Source: JAHEFU01 sp020440645
GTDB lineage: Bacteria; 4484-113; JAFGCY01
Direction of reading: 5' to 3'
Assembly: GCA_020440645.1 (NCBI GenBank)
Contig: JAGRNR010000012.1
Location: forward strand, 1-64,000
DNA length: 64,000 nt
Below the pieces are notes generated by a model. That model saw only the letters and a program-made list of their open reading frames with translations. It had not been told where the DNA came from and made no database searches. The translations under genes and the position numbers were made by a program. Below, piece by piece: positions 31,687 through 39,763 of this stretch (its first letter is position 1; every line of letters begins with the position of its first letter).

Positions 31687-32067
31687 ATGACAACGATCGC
31701 CAAGAACCAGTACGTAACCGTGATATCCAACTTCCAGGTCAACCCGGGTGACCAGGACAGGCTGCTGAACCATCTCGTGGATGCCTTCAGCCGCGTGATC
31801 AGCAAGCAGCCGGGGTTCATCGCCGCCAACTTCCACAAGAGCCAGGACGGCACGAAGGTCGTGAACTACGCGCAGTGGGAAAGCCGCGAGGATTTCTACG
31901 CCTACCTCGAGAAGCCGATGGCCTGGGCCACGGTGCGCGAGGCCCTCAAGCTCGGGCATGCGGAGTACAACGTCTACGACGTGTATGAGATCGTGGAGAA
32001 GGACCCCGGCGGAGGGGTCGAGACCCGTGTGGTCGAGCCCTCGGCGGTCAACAGCCTCAGGCAGTAA
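31687..32067 (+). CDS. Antibiotic-biosynthesis-monooxygenase (ABM) domain protein
   Basis: A 126-residue dimeric ferredoxin-like-fold protein. YVTVISNFQVNPGDQDRLLNHL, QPGFIAANFHKSQDGTKVVNYAQWESREDFYAYLE is the ABM pattern. Such proteins are cofactor-free oxygenases or heme-degrading-like enzymes; the substrate is unknown. A C-terminal extension of about 25 residues (EKDPGGGVETRVVEPSAVN) is unusual for the family. GAGGGAG precedes the start. The stop codon lies in the left copy of the 18-bp direct repeat bounding the AT-rich island. Confidence 0.85.
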   Translation: MTTIAKNQYVTVISNFQVNPGDQDRLLNHLVDAFSRVISKQPGFIAANFHKSQDGTKVVNYAQWESREDFYAYLEKPMAWATVREALKLGHAEYNVYDVYEIVEKDPGGGVETRVVEPSAVNSLRQ

Positions 32068-32077
32068 CGGCGGCCGC
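32060..32077 (+). repeat. Left copy of an 18-bp direct repeat bounding an AT-rich island
   Basis: GGCAGTAACGGCGGCCGC; the right copy at 33940-33957 differs at one position (A for G). The repeats enclose 1.9 kb of AT-rich DNA with two genes, as an insertion or recombination scar would. Confidence 0.7.
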
Positions 32078-32147
32078 CAGTAGTTAAACTGATAGTGGCT
32101 TTCCTAGTTAAAAGGACGAATTCTCAGCTAGGCAAGCCCCGAGCTAA

Positions 32148-32153
32148 TATAAT
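32148..32153 (+). promoter_or_regulatory. TATAAT box in the AT-rich island
   Basis: TATAAT about 80 bases upstream of the unknown gene; a 13-codon frame at 32164 follows it. AT-rich composition makes chance matches likely. Confidence 0.3.
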
Positions 32154-32226
32154 CACCAACAAAATGTTTTGTATTTTAATTATAGACTTATTCTATGAAA
32201 TATAGAAAATTTATTAACCGTGAAAA

Positions 32227-33423
32227 TTGACTTTCGGAGAGCATTTTGATAAAGTTGATAGGTGTATGGACATCTTTGCTATTCAACATGGAATTGAGCT
32301 AATTGCCACAGTTCACACTGCTTCAACATTGCTGTCTCATATTCCAGGGTTCAGTGACAGATTATTGCGAAAATTGCAGTATTTGTTTGGCTCTAATCAG
32401 ATCAAGTCTCATCCTGAGTTTTCGAATAGAGGCGATAAAGAACATAAGAACATTGAGTTCATAGAGATTGATGAACTGATTAGGAGATTGGATTCAACTA
32501 GAGGAAAGGTGGCAAGCCCATCGCATGGTGATTTTGCGCTAACACCTCTACGTCTATGTGTACAGGGTAGTTTCATTCCGCGAACTTTGTTTACGCCACT
32601 ATGGTGGCTCGATGCAGATGATAGGGTTTCAAATTTGGATAAATTGGATTGGAAAGATTCTTTATCTCATTGGCTATTCCATGGATTTACTGCTTGGGGA
32701 GCCTCGATGAATTTGAACCGAACGGATATCAATAAAGCAAACTATGACATTATTTTTGGCCAATTAGGAGCAGAGGATGAAGCGAATTCACTCCCTGTAG
32801 TGATTTTTGGTAATCACGCTCGCAACGTTGCTGGCTGGTATGACAGCAATTTGGATTGGCTGCTAAATACCATTGTTGATAATGATTGTATTGAGTATGA
32901 CTTGGCTAAACTGCCAAAAATTGGTCATTTAGCAACGCGGGTTAAGCTACAAGGGTATTTACTTCATGTTGATGATTTACTAGACGGTCTTTCGGATGAG
33001 TTTAGTATAGCATTGAAGAATATGATACAGAAAGCTTCTCCTAGCTATAAGTATCTAATAGTTGTCCTAGATATAAGTGGTGAAGATTTTGAATCTTTGA
33101 TTCTCAGGCAATCTGCGTTGAGTAATGGCGTATATTCAGCTTATCTGTGGCAAATATTGAAGCCAACTTCTGAGTCATTCGACGAGACAGAGTTTGGAAA
33201 ATTGTTCTTTGCTTGGGAGCATGTCAACTTAATGTCTAGTGATTCAATGTCATTCGGTTTTCAAAGTTTATTGCTAAAGAGCGATTATTTATCAAAAAGA
33301 TATCTGTGTAAATACGGAGATTACTTGACTCCTATCATGTCGAGTTCTGGTTATATTCCAAATGGAACTGATGATGAAGAACGGGAATCCATTGAATTTG
33401 CTATTCAAAGATTAAACAGATAA
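32227..33423 (+). CDS. Unknown protein in AT-rich island, start uncertain
   Basis: Up to 398 residues; base composition is far more AT-rich than the surroundings, a clear sign of transfer. The frame is open from a TTG at 32227; the first ATG is at 32266. An ATG at 32195 opens a different frame (MKYRKFINREN) that stops at the TTG, so a small frameshift may have separated the true N-terminus. Segments include HGIELIATVHTASTLLSHIP, RLCVQGSFIPRTLFTPLWWL, SLPVVIFGNHARNVAGWY and YKYLIVVLDISGEDFESL. No signal peptide or membrane helix is apparent. I do not recognise the family. It is convergent with the GNAT gene, one base apart. Confidence 0.6.
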   Translation: MTFGEHFDKVDRCMDIFAIQHGIELIATVHTASTLLSHIPGFSDRLLRKLQYLFGSNQIKSHPEFSNRGDKEHKNIEFIEIDELIRRLDSTRGKVASPSHGDFALTPLRLCVQGSFIPRTLFTPLWWLDADDRVSNLDKLDWKDSLSHWLFHGFTAWGASMNLNRTDINKANYDIIFGQLGAEDEANSLPVVIFGNHARNVAGWYDSNLDWLLNTIVDNDCIEYDLAKLPKIGHLATRVKLQGYLLHVDDLLDGLSDEFSIALKNMIQKASPSYKYLIVVLDISGEDFESLILRQSALSNGVYSAYLWQILKPTSESFDETEFGKLFFAWEHVNLMSSDSMSFGFQSLLLKSDYLSKRYLCKYGDYLTPIMSSSGYIPNGTDDEERESIEFAIQRLNR

Positions 33424-33424
33424 T

Positions 33425-33910
33425 CTATGCACTGTAATCAATATCCATTAGCATCATATGCTCTCCATGTCCGTAATAATTCTCTATAATACCAGATATC
33501 GAAAATCCACACTTAGTATAAAACTTCAGTGCTCGGTGATACTGCTCAGTATTGCATGTGTCCAAACATAACTTCCTGCAATTTAGAGTTTTCACATCTG
33601 CAAGTACTCTTTCATACAGACGAAATCCAACGAGTGATCCTTGTGCCTCTTTTGATACATAAAACCAAGTCAGCCAAAGAACTCCTTCTGTTTCATACTT
33701 GTCAGGAGAGTAGCCACATACTCCTTGGACAAGGCCTGATGTATCCACAGCAACATAGTTCAGGTGTCCTGGCATGCCTCCGCCATACCTTTCAAAGTAC
33801 TCTGAATAGTATCGTTTTGCACAATCAGCATCATACGGTTCATGTGAATGGATGATCTCAAGAACCCGAGTGGTATCGGCAGGTTCCATTCTACGTATAG
33901 TAACTTTCAT
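33425..33910 (-). CDS. GNAT family N-acetyltransferase in AT-rich island
   Basis: A 161-residue classical GNAT (Acetyltransf_1). N-terminus MKVTIRRMEPADTTRVLEII; central strand NYVAVDTSGLVQGVCGY; the CoA-binding helix region VSKEAQGSLVGFRLYERVL; late helix EQYHRALKFYTKCGFSISG. It is unrelated to the 13-member array beyond the fold and shares the AT-rich composition of its convergent neighbour. TAGGA lies upstream of the ATG. Confidence 0.85.
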   Translation of the reverse strand: MKVTIRRMEPADTTRVLEIIHSHEPYDADCAKRYYSEYFERYGGGMPGHLNYVAVDTSGLVQGVCGYSPDKYETEGVLWLTWFYVSKEAQGSLVGFRLYERVLADVKTLNCRKLCLDTCNTEQYHRALKFYTKCGFSISGIIENYYGHGEHMMLMDIDYSA

Positions 33911-33939
33911 TTCCGGTCCTAAGCTTATTTTGCTAGTAG

Positions 33940-33957
33940 GGCAGTAACAGCGGCCGC
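33940..33957 (+). repeat. Right copy of the 18-bp direct repeat bounding the AT-rich island
   Basis: GGCAGTAACAGCGGCCGC, one mismatch to 32060-32077. It ends two bases before the thyX stop codon. Confidence 0.7.
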
Positions 33958-33959
33958 GA

Positions 33960-34874
33960 CTACTCGTCGTCCTCGTCGCGATCCACCGGTGTGATCTCCG
34001 GGCGGTTCTCCCTTTCCTTAGGCAGGTTCCAGAGCTTGGCGACGAATTCGCTCTTGCGCCGCGAGCTCATCTTGCTCACCTCGCCGAGATGGCTGTCCTG
34101 GTTCCAGCCGCCACTCTTGAGCATCTTGCGCAGCACCCGCATCTCACCCTTGGAAAAGGTACGTGAGTTGAGGATATGCTCCTCGAAGGCCTCATAGGCC
34201 ACCGGGCAGACCGCCCGCGCGCACTCCGCCATCGCCTCGGCGTAGACCCGGATCTCATACTGCGCATGCGGGTCGAGGCGCAGGCGCAGGAAGTGGAACA
34301 GGTTGTGCAGGTCGATCTGCCAGTACCACTCCGTGTAGAGCGAAAGCGGCAGGTTGATGCGGGCCAGCTCACGCGCCATGCCTTGCTCGACCATTTCCTC
34401 ATAGTGGCTGTAGAGCTGCTTCTGGTCACCGCCGATCTCATCCACCATGCGCTTCGCGTAATCCGCCGGCATGCTGTCGCCGCTGCCCTGCTTGTTGTCC
34501 AGGCTCTGGAACTGCACGCGGGACTCATCCGGGACGTAGAACTCGTCCGTCATGATGCTGTAGCGCCCGCTGACCTCGTTGAGCCGGGCCGTGCGGTGGC
34601 GCACCCACTGGCGGGCCACGAAGATCGGCATCTTGCAGTGGAAGGTCATCTGCACCTGCTCAAACGGGCTGGTATGCCAGTTGCGCAGCAGGTAGTTGAT
34701 CAGTCCCTTGTCCTCGCGCACGCTCTTCGTGCCGGAGCCGTAGCTGACGCGTGCACTCTGCACGATGCTGTGGTCCCCGCCCATGTAATCCACCAGGCGC
34801 ACGAAGCCCTTGTCGAGCACCTTGAACTGCTTGTTGAGGATTGCATCGGCGGCCGGGACGTTATTGCGGGGCAT
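33960..34874 (-). CDS. thyX: Flavin-dependent thymidylate synthase ThyX
   Basis: A 304-residue ThyX, which methylates dUMP using methylene-tetrahydrofolate and FADH2/NADPH. The signature RHRTARLNEVSGRY lies near residue 89, preceded by FHCKMPIFVARQWVRHR. Other conserved parts are LINYLLRNWHTSPFEQVQ and WQIDLHNLFHFLRLRLDPHAQYEIRVYA. It is longer than the common 230-residue enzymes because of a C-terminal extension (about 250-304), partly charged and ending in an acidic run. The start MPRNNVPAADAIL is set by a TATAAT box six bases upstream, a leaderless configuration. ThyA is not seen here. Confidence 0.95.
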   Translation of the reverse strand: MPRNNVPAADAILNKQFKVLDKGFVRLVDYMGGDHSIVQSARVSYGSGTKSVREDKGLINYLLRNWHTSPFEQVQMTFHCKMPIFVARQWVRHRTARLNEVSGRYSIMTDEFYVPDESRVQFQSLDNKQGSGDSMPADYAKRMVDEIGGDQKQLYSHYEEMVEQGMARELARINLPLSLYTEWYWQIDLHNLFHFLRLRLDPHAQYEIRVYAEAMAECARAVCPVAYEAFEEHILNSRTFSKGEMRVLRKMLKSGGWNQDSHLGEVSKMSSRRKSEFVAKLWNLPKERENRPEITPVDRDEDDE

Positions 34875-34880
34875 CAGAAA

Positions 34881-34886
34881 ATTATA
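34881..34886 (-). promoter_or_regulatory. -10 box for leaderless thyX transcript
   Basis: TATAAT on the minus strand, six bases before the ATG at 34874. Confidence 0.6.
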
Positions 34887-34992
34887 TGACACAAACCTGC
34901 GTCCCACGGCGCACGGCATCAACCGGGCGGTGCGGGACGGCAGGTCCCAACCAGTCGCTTGCTGCTAACATAGGCGTTTCGCAGGTACACAC

Positions 34993-36678
34993 ATGGAAAA
35001 ATCAGATCTGAACCCCCGGCTGGACTGGCCGGCGCTGAAGCTTGAGCTCGAGGAGCTCACTGAACAGGAACTCACCGAAGAGAGCATCGACGGCTGGCTG
35101 CGCCGCTGGACCGAACTGGCCTACCAGCTGATCGAGTACGCCACGCTCGTGCACCTCGCCACGATGGTGGATACGCGTGACACTGAGGCGCAGGAGCGCT
35201 ACCGGCAGTACATCGACACCATCGACCCGCAGGCCAAGGAGCTGGACCAGCGCCTCAAGCAGGTGCTGCTGGACAGCGGGATCGTGCCGGAGGGGATGGA
35301 AGTGCCGCTACGCCAGATGCGCGGCGAGGCAGAGCTTTATCGCGAGGAGAACCTGCCACTGCAGGCGAAGCTCGCCAAGCTCGGTATGGAATACAACGAG
35401 ATCTGTGGCAACTGGAGTGTCGAGTGGGAAGGCCAGCAGCTGCCGATCGCCGCGCTGCGCCGCTTCGTGGAGAACAATGACCGAATAGTCCGTGAGAAGG
35501 CCTGGCGGATGGGCGCGGACCGCATGAAAGAAGACCGCGCTCGGCTCAGCGAGATCTGGCAGGAAATGCTGGAACTGCGCCTGCAGGTTGCCGAGAACGC
35601 CGGCTTCGACAGTTTCACCGACTACACCTGGCAAAGCTGGGGCCGCCACGACTACAGCCCGCAGGACGCAAAGACCTTCCAGCAGGCGGTGCTGTCCGTT
35701 GTCACCCCGGCGCTCAGCCGCCAGCTCAGCCGCCGCAGTGACAGCCTCGGCGTTGACAGCCTGCGTCCCTGGGACCTGACCTGTGACAGCGAGGGCCGCG
35801 CCCCGCTGCAGCCCTTCGCGGATGCGGCAGAGCTGGAGAACCGGACTGGAGAAGTCTACAAACGCCTCGATGAGCGCCTTGGCAACTGGGTCTCTGAAAT
35901 GAGCCGCGACCGCCTGTTCGATCTCGCCAACCGTGATGGCAAGGCTCCGGGCGGTTTCATGACCGTGCTGCCGCAGCGCTGGCAGCCCTTCATCTTCATG
36001 AACGCCGTCGGCATGAGTGCCGATGTGCGCGTGATGCTGCATGAATGCGGCCACGCCTTCCATGTCTACCAGACCGGCGAGCTGCCCTACATGCAGCAGC
36101 GCGACGTGCCGATGGAATTCTCCGAGGTTGCCAGCATGGCGATGGAGTTGCTCGCAGCGCCCTACCTGACGGCTGACAACGGCGGCTTCTACAGCGCGGA
36201 GGACCATGCCCGCGACCACACCAGCCAGCTGGAGTACATCATCTTCACCTGGGTGATGATCGCGATCGGTGATGCGCTGCAGCACTGGATCTACGCCAAC
36301 CCGGAGCAGGCGAAGGATGCCGCCAATGTGTCGGCGAAGTACCTGGAGCTGTTCCGCCAGTACTACCCGGATGTTGACACGACCGGCATCGAGGATGAGA
36401 TCGCCTGGAACTGGCAGCGCGTGCTGCACTTCTTCCTCTACCCGTTCTACTACATCGACTACGGCCTGGCGCAGCTCGGTGCAGTGCAGATCTGGGCGAA
36501 CTCGCTTGAGGATGAGAAGCAGGCCGTCACGCAGTACCTGAGCGGCCTGGCACTCGGTGGCACGGCGACCCTGCCGCAGCTGTTCGAGACCGCCGGCGCA
36601 CGCTTCGGCTTTGACGAGGCCATCTTTGGCAACGCAGTGGAGCTGATCGAAGGCCGGCTGGCGGAGATGGCCGGCTAG
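34993..36678 (+). CDS. M3 family metallopeptidase (oligoendopeptidase F-like)
   Basis: A 561-residue zinc peptidase. The HExxH motif is HECGHAFH with H350, E351 and H354, and the third ligand lies in the following MEFSEVASMAMEL helix. Flanking blocks GGFMTVLPQRWQPFIFMNAVG and WNWQRVLHFFLYPFYYIDYGLAQL are typical of PepF-type M3B enzymes. The N-terminal helical lid occupies residues 1-300. It has no signal peptide, so it should degrade peptides in the cytoplasm. It is monocistronic and divergent from thyX. Confidence 0.93.
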   Translation: MEKSDLNPRLDWPALKLELEELTEQELTEESIDGWLRRWTELAYQLIEYATLVHLATMVDTRDTEAQERYRQYIDTIDPQAKELDQRLKQVLLDSGIVPEGMEVPLRQMRGEAELYREENLPLQAKLAKLGMEYNEICGNWSVEWEGQQLPIAALRRFVENNDRIVREKAWRMGADRMKEDRARLSEIWQEMLELRLQVAENAGFDSFTDYTWQSWGRHDYSPQDAKTFQQAVLSVVTPALSRQLSRRSDSLGVDSLRPWDLTCDSEGRAPLQPFADAAELENRTGEVYKRLDERLGNWVSEMSRDRLFDLANRDGKAPGGFMTVLPQRWQPFIFMNAVGMSADVRVMLHECGHAFHVYQTGELPYMQQRDVPMEFSEVASMAMELLAAPYLTADNGGFYSAEDHARDHTSQLEYIIFTWVMIAIGDALQHWIYANPEQAKDAANVSAKYLELFRQYYPDVDTTGIEDEIAWNWQRVLHFFLYPFYYIDYGLAQLGAVQIWANSLEDEKQAVTQYLSGLALGGTATLPQLFETAGARFGFDEAIFGNAVELIEGRLAEMAG

Positions 36679-36684
36679 GAGAAG

Positions 36685-36795
36685 CGGCGCAAGTTGCTCA
36701 GGTGGAGCCGCGAAGCGCAGCTTCGCAGGCTCTGGAACGAAGTGGCAAGCCAAATTGCGAGCTTGCGCAGCTCAGGCTTTGCCATCGCAACGCAG
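36685..36795. repeat. Hairpin-rich intergenic region with perfect GCGAAGC stem
   Basis: GCGAAGC-GCA-GCTTCGC (36710-36726) is a perfect stem, followed by further GC palindromic words. It lies between convergent genes and may be a terminator or REP-like element. Confidence 0.5.
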
Positions 36796-36809
36796 CTCCC
36801 GCGCCAGAC

Positions 36810-37187
36810 TTACCCCTGGCCTCCTGATACGTAATCCCGAGCGGCGTGGATCATCTCCTCCTCGGAGCGGATCTCGTCAAGGTCCGGCTTGTCAACATAG
36901 ACCCAGCCCTTCATGGCCTTGCCCGGGCCCATCGGTTCGAAGGGCCGGCCCCGGCCTTCCTCGAACATCTCGTTGGCAAGTTCCTCACTGAGCTTGAGCG
37001 TGATGCCGTGTTCCCAGGCGGAAACGAAGAGCTTCTTCTTCCCGCCCACCAGTACGTACCAGGAGGGATGGCCCATCATCTGCCCGCGCACGATGCCGTC
37101 GTCGCCATCAAACAGCTCGTCCAGCAGCTGCACCACATCCTCGCGGTAGCCCGGCCAGCCTGATTTTTCCTTCTTCTTCGTTGCCAC
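36810..37187 (-). CDS. TfoX N-terminal-domain-like protein
   Basis: A 125-residue protein starting at a GTG with AAGGGG upstream. VQLLDELFDGDDGIVRGQMMGHPSWYVLVGGKKKLFVSAW, ITLKLSEELANEMFEE and RPFEPMGPGKAMKGWVYVDKP match the TfoX_N pattern. The TfoX/Sxy name comes from a competence regulator in gammaproteobacteria; stand-alone homologues elsewhere are uncharacterised. It is the last gene of the SRPBCC/VOC operon and lies directly after a VOC gene, stop to start two bases or less. Confidence 0.75.
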   Translation of the reverse strand: MATKKKEKSGWPGYREDVVQLLDELFDGDDGIVRGQMMGHPSWYVLVGGKKKLFVSAWEHGITLKLSEELANEMFEEGRGRPFEPMGPGKAMKGWVYVDKPDLDEIRSEEEMIHAARDYVSGGQG

Positions 37188-37565
37188 CTAATTCCCCTTG
37201 CGCTGGTTTGTGGAAAACAGGCCGATGTGGTTGCCATGCGGGTCCTCGAAGGAGGCCCACCAGCCAAAGCCGGTGTCCTCAGCCCCGATGTGCAGGCGTT
37301 CCGTCAGCACCTTCCCGCCGAGTTGTGTGACCATTGCCAGCCGGGCCTCCAGGTCCTCGACCTTGACGAAGATCACCGGACCGGATCTCGGGCTCGGTTC
37401 GCGGCCGGTGGTGAATCCGCCACCCAGTCCCTGCTCGCCGTCATTGAACAGCAGGTAGCTCTCCGTATTGGGCACGAAGCTCCAGCCGAACAGGCTGCCG
37501 TAGAAGTCCTGCGACTCGGCCAGGCTGCGTGAGGGTATGTTGATGTGGCAGATGCTGTCAGGCAT
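37188..37565 (-). CDS. VOC (glyoxalase/bleomycin-resistance fold) protein 1
   Basis: A 125-residue VOC protein. SICHINIPSRSLAESQDFYGSLFGW, GGGFTTGREPS, VIFVKVEDLEARLAMVTQLGGKVL and WASFEDPHGNHIGLF follow the two beta-alpha-beta-beta-beta module order. DPHGNHIGL is the common C-terminal metal/substrate loop. It could be a lyase, dioxygenase or binding protein; nothing in the sequence decides. Part of the large minus-strand operon. Confidence 0.88.
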   Translation of the reverse strand: MPDSICHINIPSRSLAESQDFYGSLFGWSFVPNTESYLLFNDGEQGLGGGFTTGREPSPRSGPVIFVKVEDLEARLAMVTQLGGKVLTERLHIGAEDTGFGWWASFEDPHGNHIGLFSTNQRKGN

Positions 37566-37585
37566 GGTCTACTCCAGAGGAATCA

Positions 37586-38101
37586 TCATGCCAATGTACC
37601 AGAGGGACGGATCGCATCCTCCACCGGCCGGCCCTCGGCATAGTCCTTCAGGCGCTTGCCCAGCAGTTCCGTCCAGCCCTCGACGTAGCCGGAGTGGCTG
37701 TCCTCCGCGTACTGGTTGAAGCAGTGGTGGCTCAGTTTCACCGTCGTACCCTTGCCATCCTCCCTCGTCTCGAACACCAGCCGGAACATGCCGGCCCCGC
37801 TCCACATCACGCCCTCCGGGATCGAGAAGCTGATCATCCGCCCCGGGCTCAGGCTCTGCACCATCGCCCACAGGCAACCGCCGCCGCCTTCCCAGACCTC
37901 CATCAGCCTGCCACCGGGCTGCTGCTCGATGACAATCTCCGTGGTGCGCGGTCCGCCCATCACCCAGTCACGGCTCCACCAGTGCGAAATGCCGTTGACA
38001 TATGCGTCGTATACATGGGCCGGTTCGGCGTTGACAGGAATCTCCTGCTCAATCTGCACGAAGGCATATTCAACCCTGTCCGTCTTTCCCTCAATCTTCA
38101 T
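37586..38101 (-). CDS. SRPBCC (START/AHSA1-like) protein 1
   Basis: A 171-residue helix-grip protein: YAFVQIEQEIPVNAEPAHVYDAYV, WWSRDWVMGG, GGRLMEVWEGGGGCLWAMVQSLSPGRMISF and a C-terminal helix YVEGWTELLGKRLKDYAEG. SRPBCC proteins bind hydrophobic ligands in a deep pocket. It closely resembles the exported paralogue at 38124-38753 through the MWSGAGMF/FWSGAGSI segment, so the two are a duplicated pair. Confidence 0.87.
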   Translation of the reverse strand: MKIEGKTDRVEYAFVQIEQEIPVNAEPAHVYDAYVNGISHWWSRDWVMGGPRTTEIVIEQQPGGRLMEVWEGGGGCLWAMVQSLSPGRMISFSIPEGVMWSGAGMFRLVFETREDGKGTTVKLSHHCFNQYAEDSHSGYVEGWTELLGKRLKDYAEGRPVEDAIRPSGTLA

Positions 38102-38123
38102 TCCCGCTCTCCCTGTCTCGCAG

Positions 38124-38753
38124 TCACTCGGAATCCATCGGCATCACTTCAAGCGGCACGATCGCATCCTCGATCACTTCACCCTCGCAGTACATGCGGA
38201 AGTTCTCGGCAACGAGCTTGGTCCAGCCGAAGGCGTAGCCCTCCGCGCCGTCAATTTCTGCATCGTACTGCTGGAAGGAGCGGTGCTCCAGCAGCAGGTC
38301 CGTGCCACCCTCCGCTCCCGGATTGAAGCTGATGTTGATCGAGCCGGCCCCGCTCCAGAAGCTGCCCTCCGGCACACTGAGGCCGAGGAAGCTGCCCGGG
38401 ACCACCTGGATCACGTTGGCCCACAGGCTTTCGCCATTCTCGTCAATCTCCAGCAGGCGTCCGCTGGCGTAGGCCTCCAGCTGCATGTTGAGGCAGCTTT
38501 CGCCACCCATCGTGAAGCCCTTGCTCCACCAGTTGCTGGTTTCGCCGACGAACTTCTCATAGACATCCCAGGGTTCCAGCTCAAGGTGCATTGCCAGAGT
38601 CACGCTGGCATCGCCAACCTTTGTTTCCTGCCAGCTCGTCTCAATGGAATATGGCAGACCTGCTTCACTGCCGGACTCCTGTGCGAGGGCCTGTCCGCCT
38701 GATGCGAGGCAGGCCAGCAGCAACGCGATGATGATCCGTGTTCCCATTGTCAA
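38124..38753 (-). CDS. Exported SRPBCC protein
   Basis: A 209-residue paralogue with an N-terminal signal peptide (RIIIALLLACLASGGQALA, cleaved before QES). The mature domain repeats the helix-grip pattern: WDVYEKFVGETSNWWSKGFTMGG, GRLLEIDENGESLWANVIQVV, GSFWSGAGSINISF and YAFGWTKLVAENFRMYCEG. Export of an SRPBCC domain is unusual; most members are cytoplasmic. It suggests that part of this pathway or its ligand is periplasmic. Confidence 0.85.
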   Translation of the reverse strand: MTMGTRIIIALLLACLASGGQALAQESGSEAGLPYSIETSWQETKVGDASVTLAMHLELEPWDVYEKFVGETSNWWSKGFTMGGESCLNMQLEAYASGRLLEIDENGESLWANVIQVVPGSFLGLSVPEGSFWSGAGSINISFNPGAEGGTDLLLEHRSFQQYDAEIDGAEGYAFGWTKLVAENFRMYCEGEVIEDAIVPLEVMPMDSE

Positions 38754-38775
38754 CTCCTTTCAGTGCAGCCTGCCC

Positions 38776-39291
38776 TCAGGCCTGCTGCTGGTCTCCCTGG
38801 GGTTCATGGCCGAGCCCCTGGCGGGTTCCATTCTCGCACCAGTTCCGGAGCCGGCCACCAAGCAGGTCATTCCAGCCCGTGTAATAGTTGTCCTGGCGCT
38901 CCCGGCCGAAGGGGCCATAGGCGCGGTGGCGGAACTTCAGCAGGGTGCCGCCGTTTCCATCATCAGCCAGGCTGTAGCTCCAGTTGCCATTGGCCGGCCA
39001 TTGCAGGCCGCAGCTGCCGTCAAACTCGAGGTAGCTGTCCGGGGTCAACCCGCTGACCACACCCCACAGCACCTGCGTGCCATCCGCGCCCTTCTCGAGC
39101 ATTGCACCGCCGGCACGCAGCTCAACCAGGATCTCCACCGTATCATCACAGCACAGGTAAGGCGCACCCCACCAGGCCTGGATCTCGTCAGTCAGGGCGC
39201 GCCAGACCCGCGCCGGCGGGGCGGCAATTGAATACTCAGCCTGTACATCCATCAGGTTCATCACAAGCTGTGTCAGTTCGTTGTCAGACAT
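38776..39291 (-). CDS. SRPBCC (AHSA1-like) protein 3
   Basis: A 171-residue cytoplasmic SRPBCC: DVQAEYSIAAPPARVWRALTDEIQAWWGAPYLCCDDT, ILVELRAGGAMLEKGADGTQVLWGVV, GGTLLKFRHRAYGPF and WNDLLGGRLRNWCENG. Typical of AHSA1 domain proteins encoded with ArsR regulators. It lies in the middle of the operon. Confidence 0.87.
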   Translation of the reverse strand: MSDNELTQLVMNLMDVQAEYSIAAPPARVWRALTDEIQAWWGAPYLCCDDTVEILVELRAGGAMLEKGADGTQVLWGVVSGLTPDSYLEFDGSCGLQWPANGNWSYSLADDGNGGTLLKFRHRAYGPFGRERQDNYYTGWNDLLGGRLRNWCENGTRQGLGHEPQGDQQQA

Positions 39292-39333
39292 GTATGCTCC
39301 TTTGTTCCACCCCTTGGACGCCGCCGGTGGGAA

Positions 39334-39690
39334 CTACTGCCCGGCCGGGTTCTGGTGCAGGCCGACGATGTTGCCACTGGGGTCCTTGAAGAATGCGGAC
39401 CAGCCGACATCGGGGCTGATTTCCATCTTCGGCACGACAACCGTGCCTCCCAGTTCCGCCACCTTCGCGAGTGCTGCGTCAATGTCATCGACATTCACGT
39501 AGATCACCGTCTGCGGGGTTCCCTCCGGGCAGTTCTCGCGGAAGCCGCCGCCGGGGCCGCTGTCCGGCATCCAGACATCATATCCCGGCATGAAGGACTG
39601 CATCTTCCAGCCGAACAGTCCGCCGTAGAACTCGGACAGTGCCTTGTTGTCAGCGGAAGCGAATTCTATCCAGTCAATGTGAAAAGCCAT
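39334..39690 (-). CDS. VOC protein 2
   Basis: A 118-residue VOC protein. The start MAFHIDWIEFASADNKALSEF at 39690 has a purine-rich GAGATGGG upstream; the frame extends upstream without support. Core motifs are FYGGLFGWKM, GGGFRENCPEGTPQTVIYVNVDDIDAAL, GGTVVVPKMEI and FFKDPSGNIVGLHQN. It is most like the next gene (39764). Confidence 0.88.
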   Translation of the reverse strand: MAFHIDWIEFASADNKALSEFYGGLFGWKMQSFMPGYDVWMPDSGPGGGFRENCPEGTPQTVIYVNVDDIDAALAKVAELGGTVVVPKMEISPDVGWSAFFKDPSGNIVGLHQNPAGQ

Positions 39691-39763
39691 TTCCCATCTC
39701 TCCTGTGATCCGTGGGAGGTGCTGCCCGGCCACAGTGCGGCTGGCAGCACCTCCCGCCGGGTG

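Noticed and set aside
32164..32205. A 13-codon frame after the TATAAT box in the AT-rich island
   Set aside because: Short, very AT-rich and without a ribosome binding site; expected by chance in such DNA.
32060..33957. Insertion sequence or integron cassette
   Set aside because: No transposase, integrase or attC-like structure is visible; only direct repeats and composition support transfer.
35308..36753. A 481-codon minus-strand open frame opposite the M3 peptidase
   Set aside because: The plus-strand frame encodes the complete HExxH peptidase; the antisense product has no recognisable motifs.
36810..37187. Competence regulator
   Set aside because: The TfoX-like domain is found in many uncharacterised proteins; the position at the end of an SRPBCC/VOC operon gives no link to competence.
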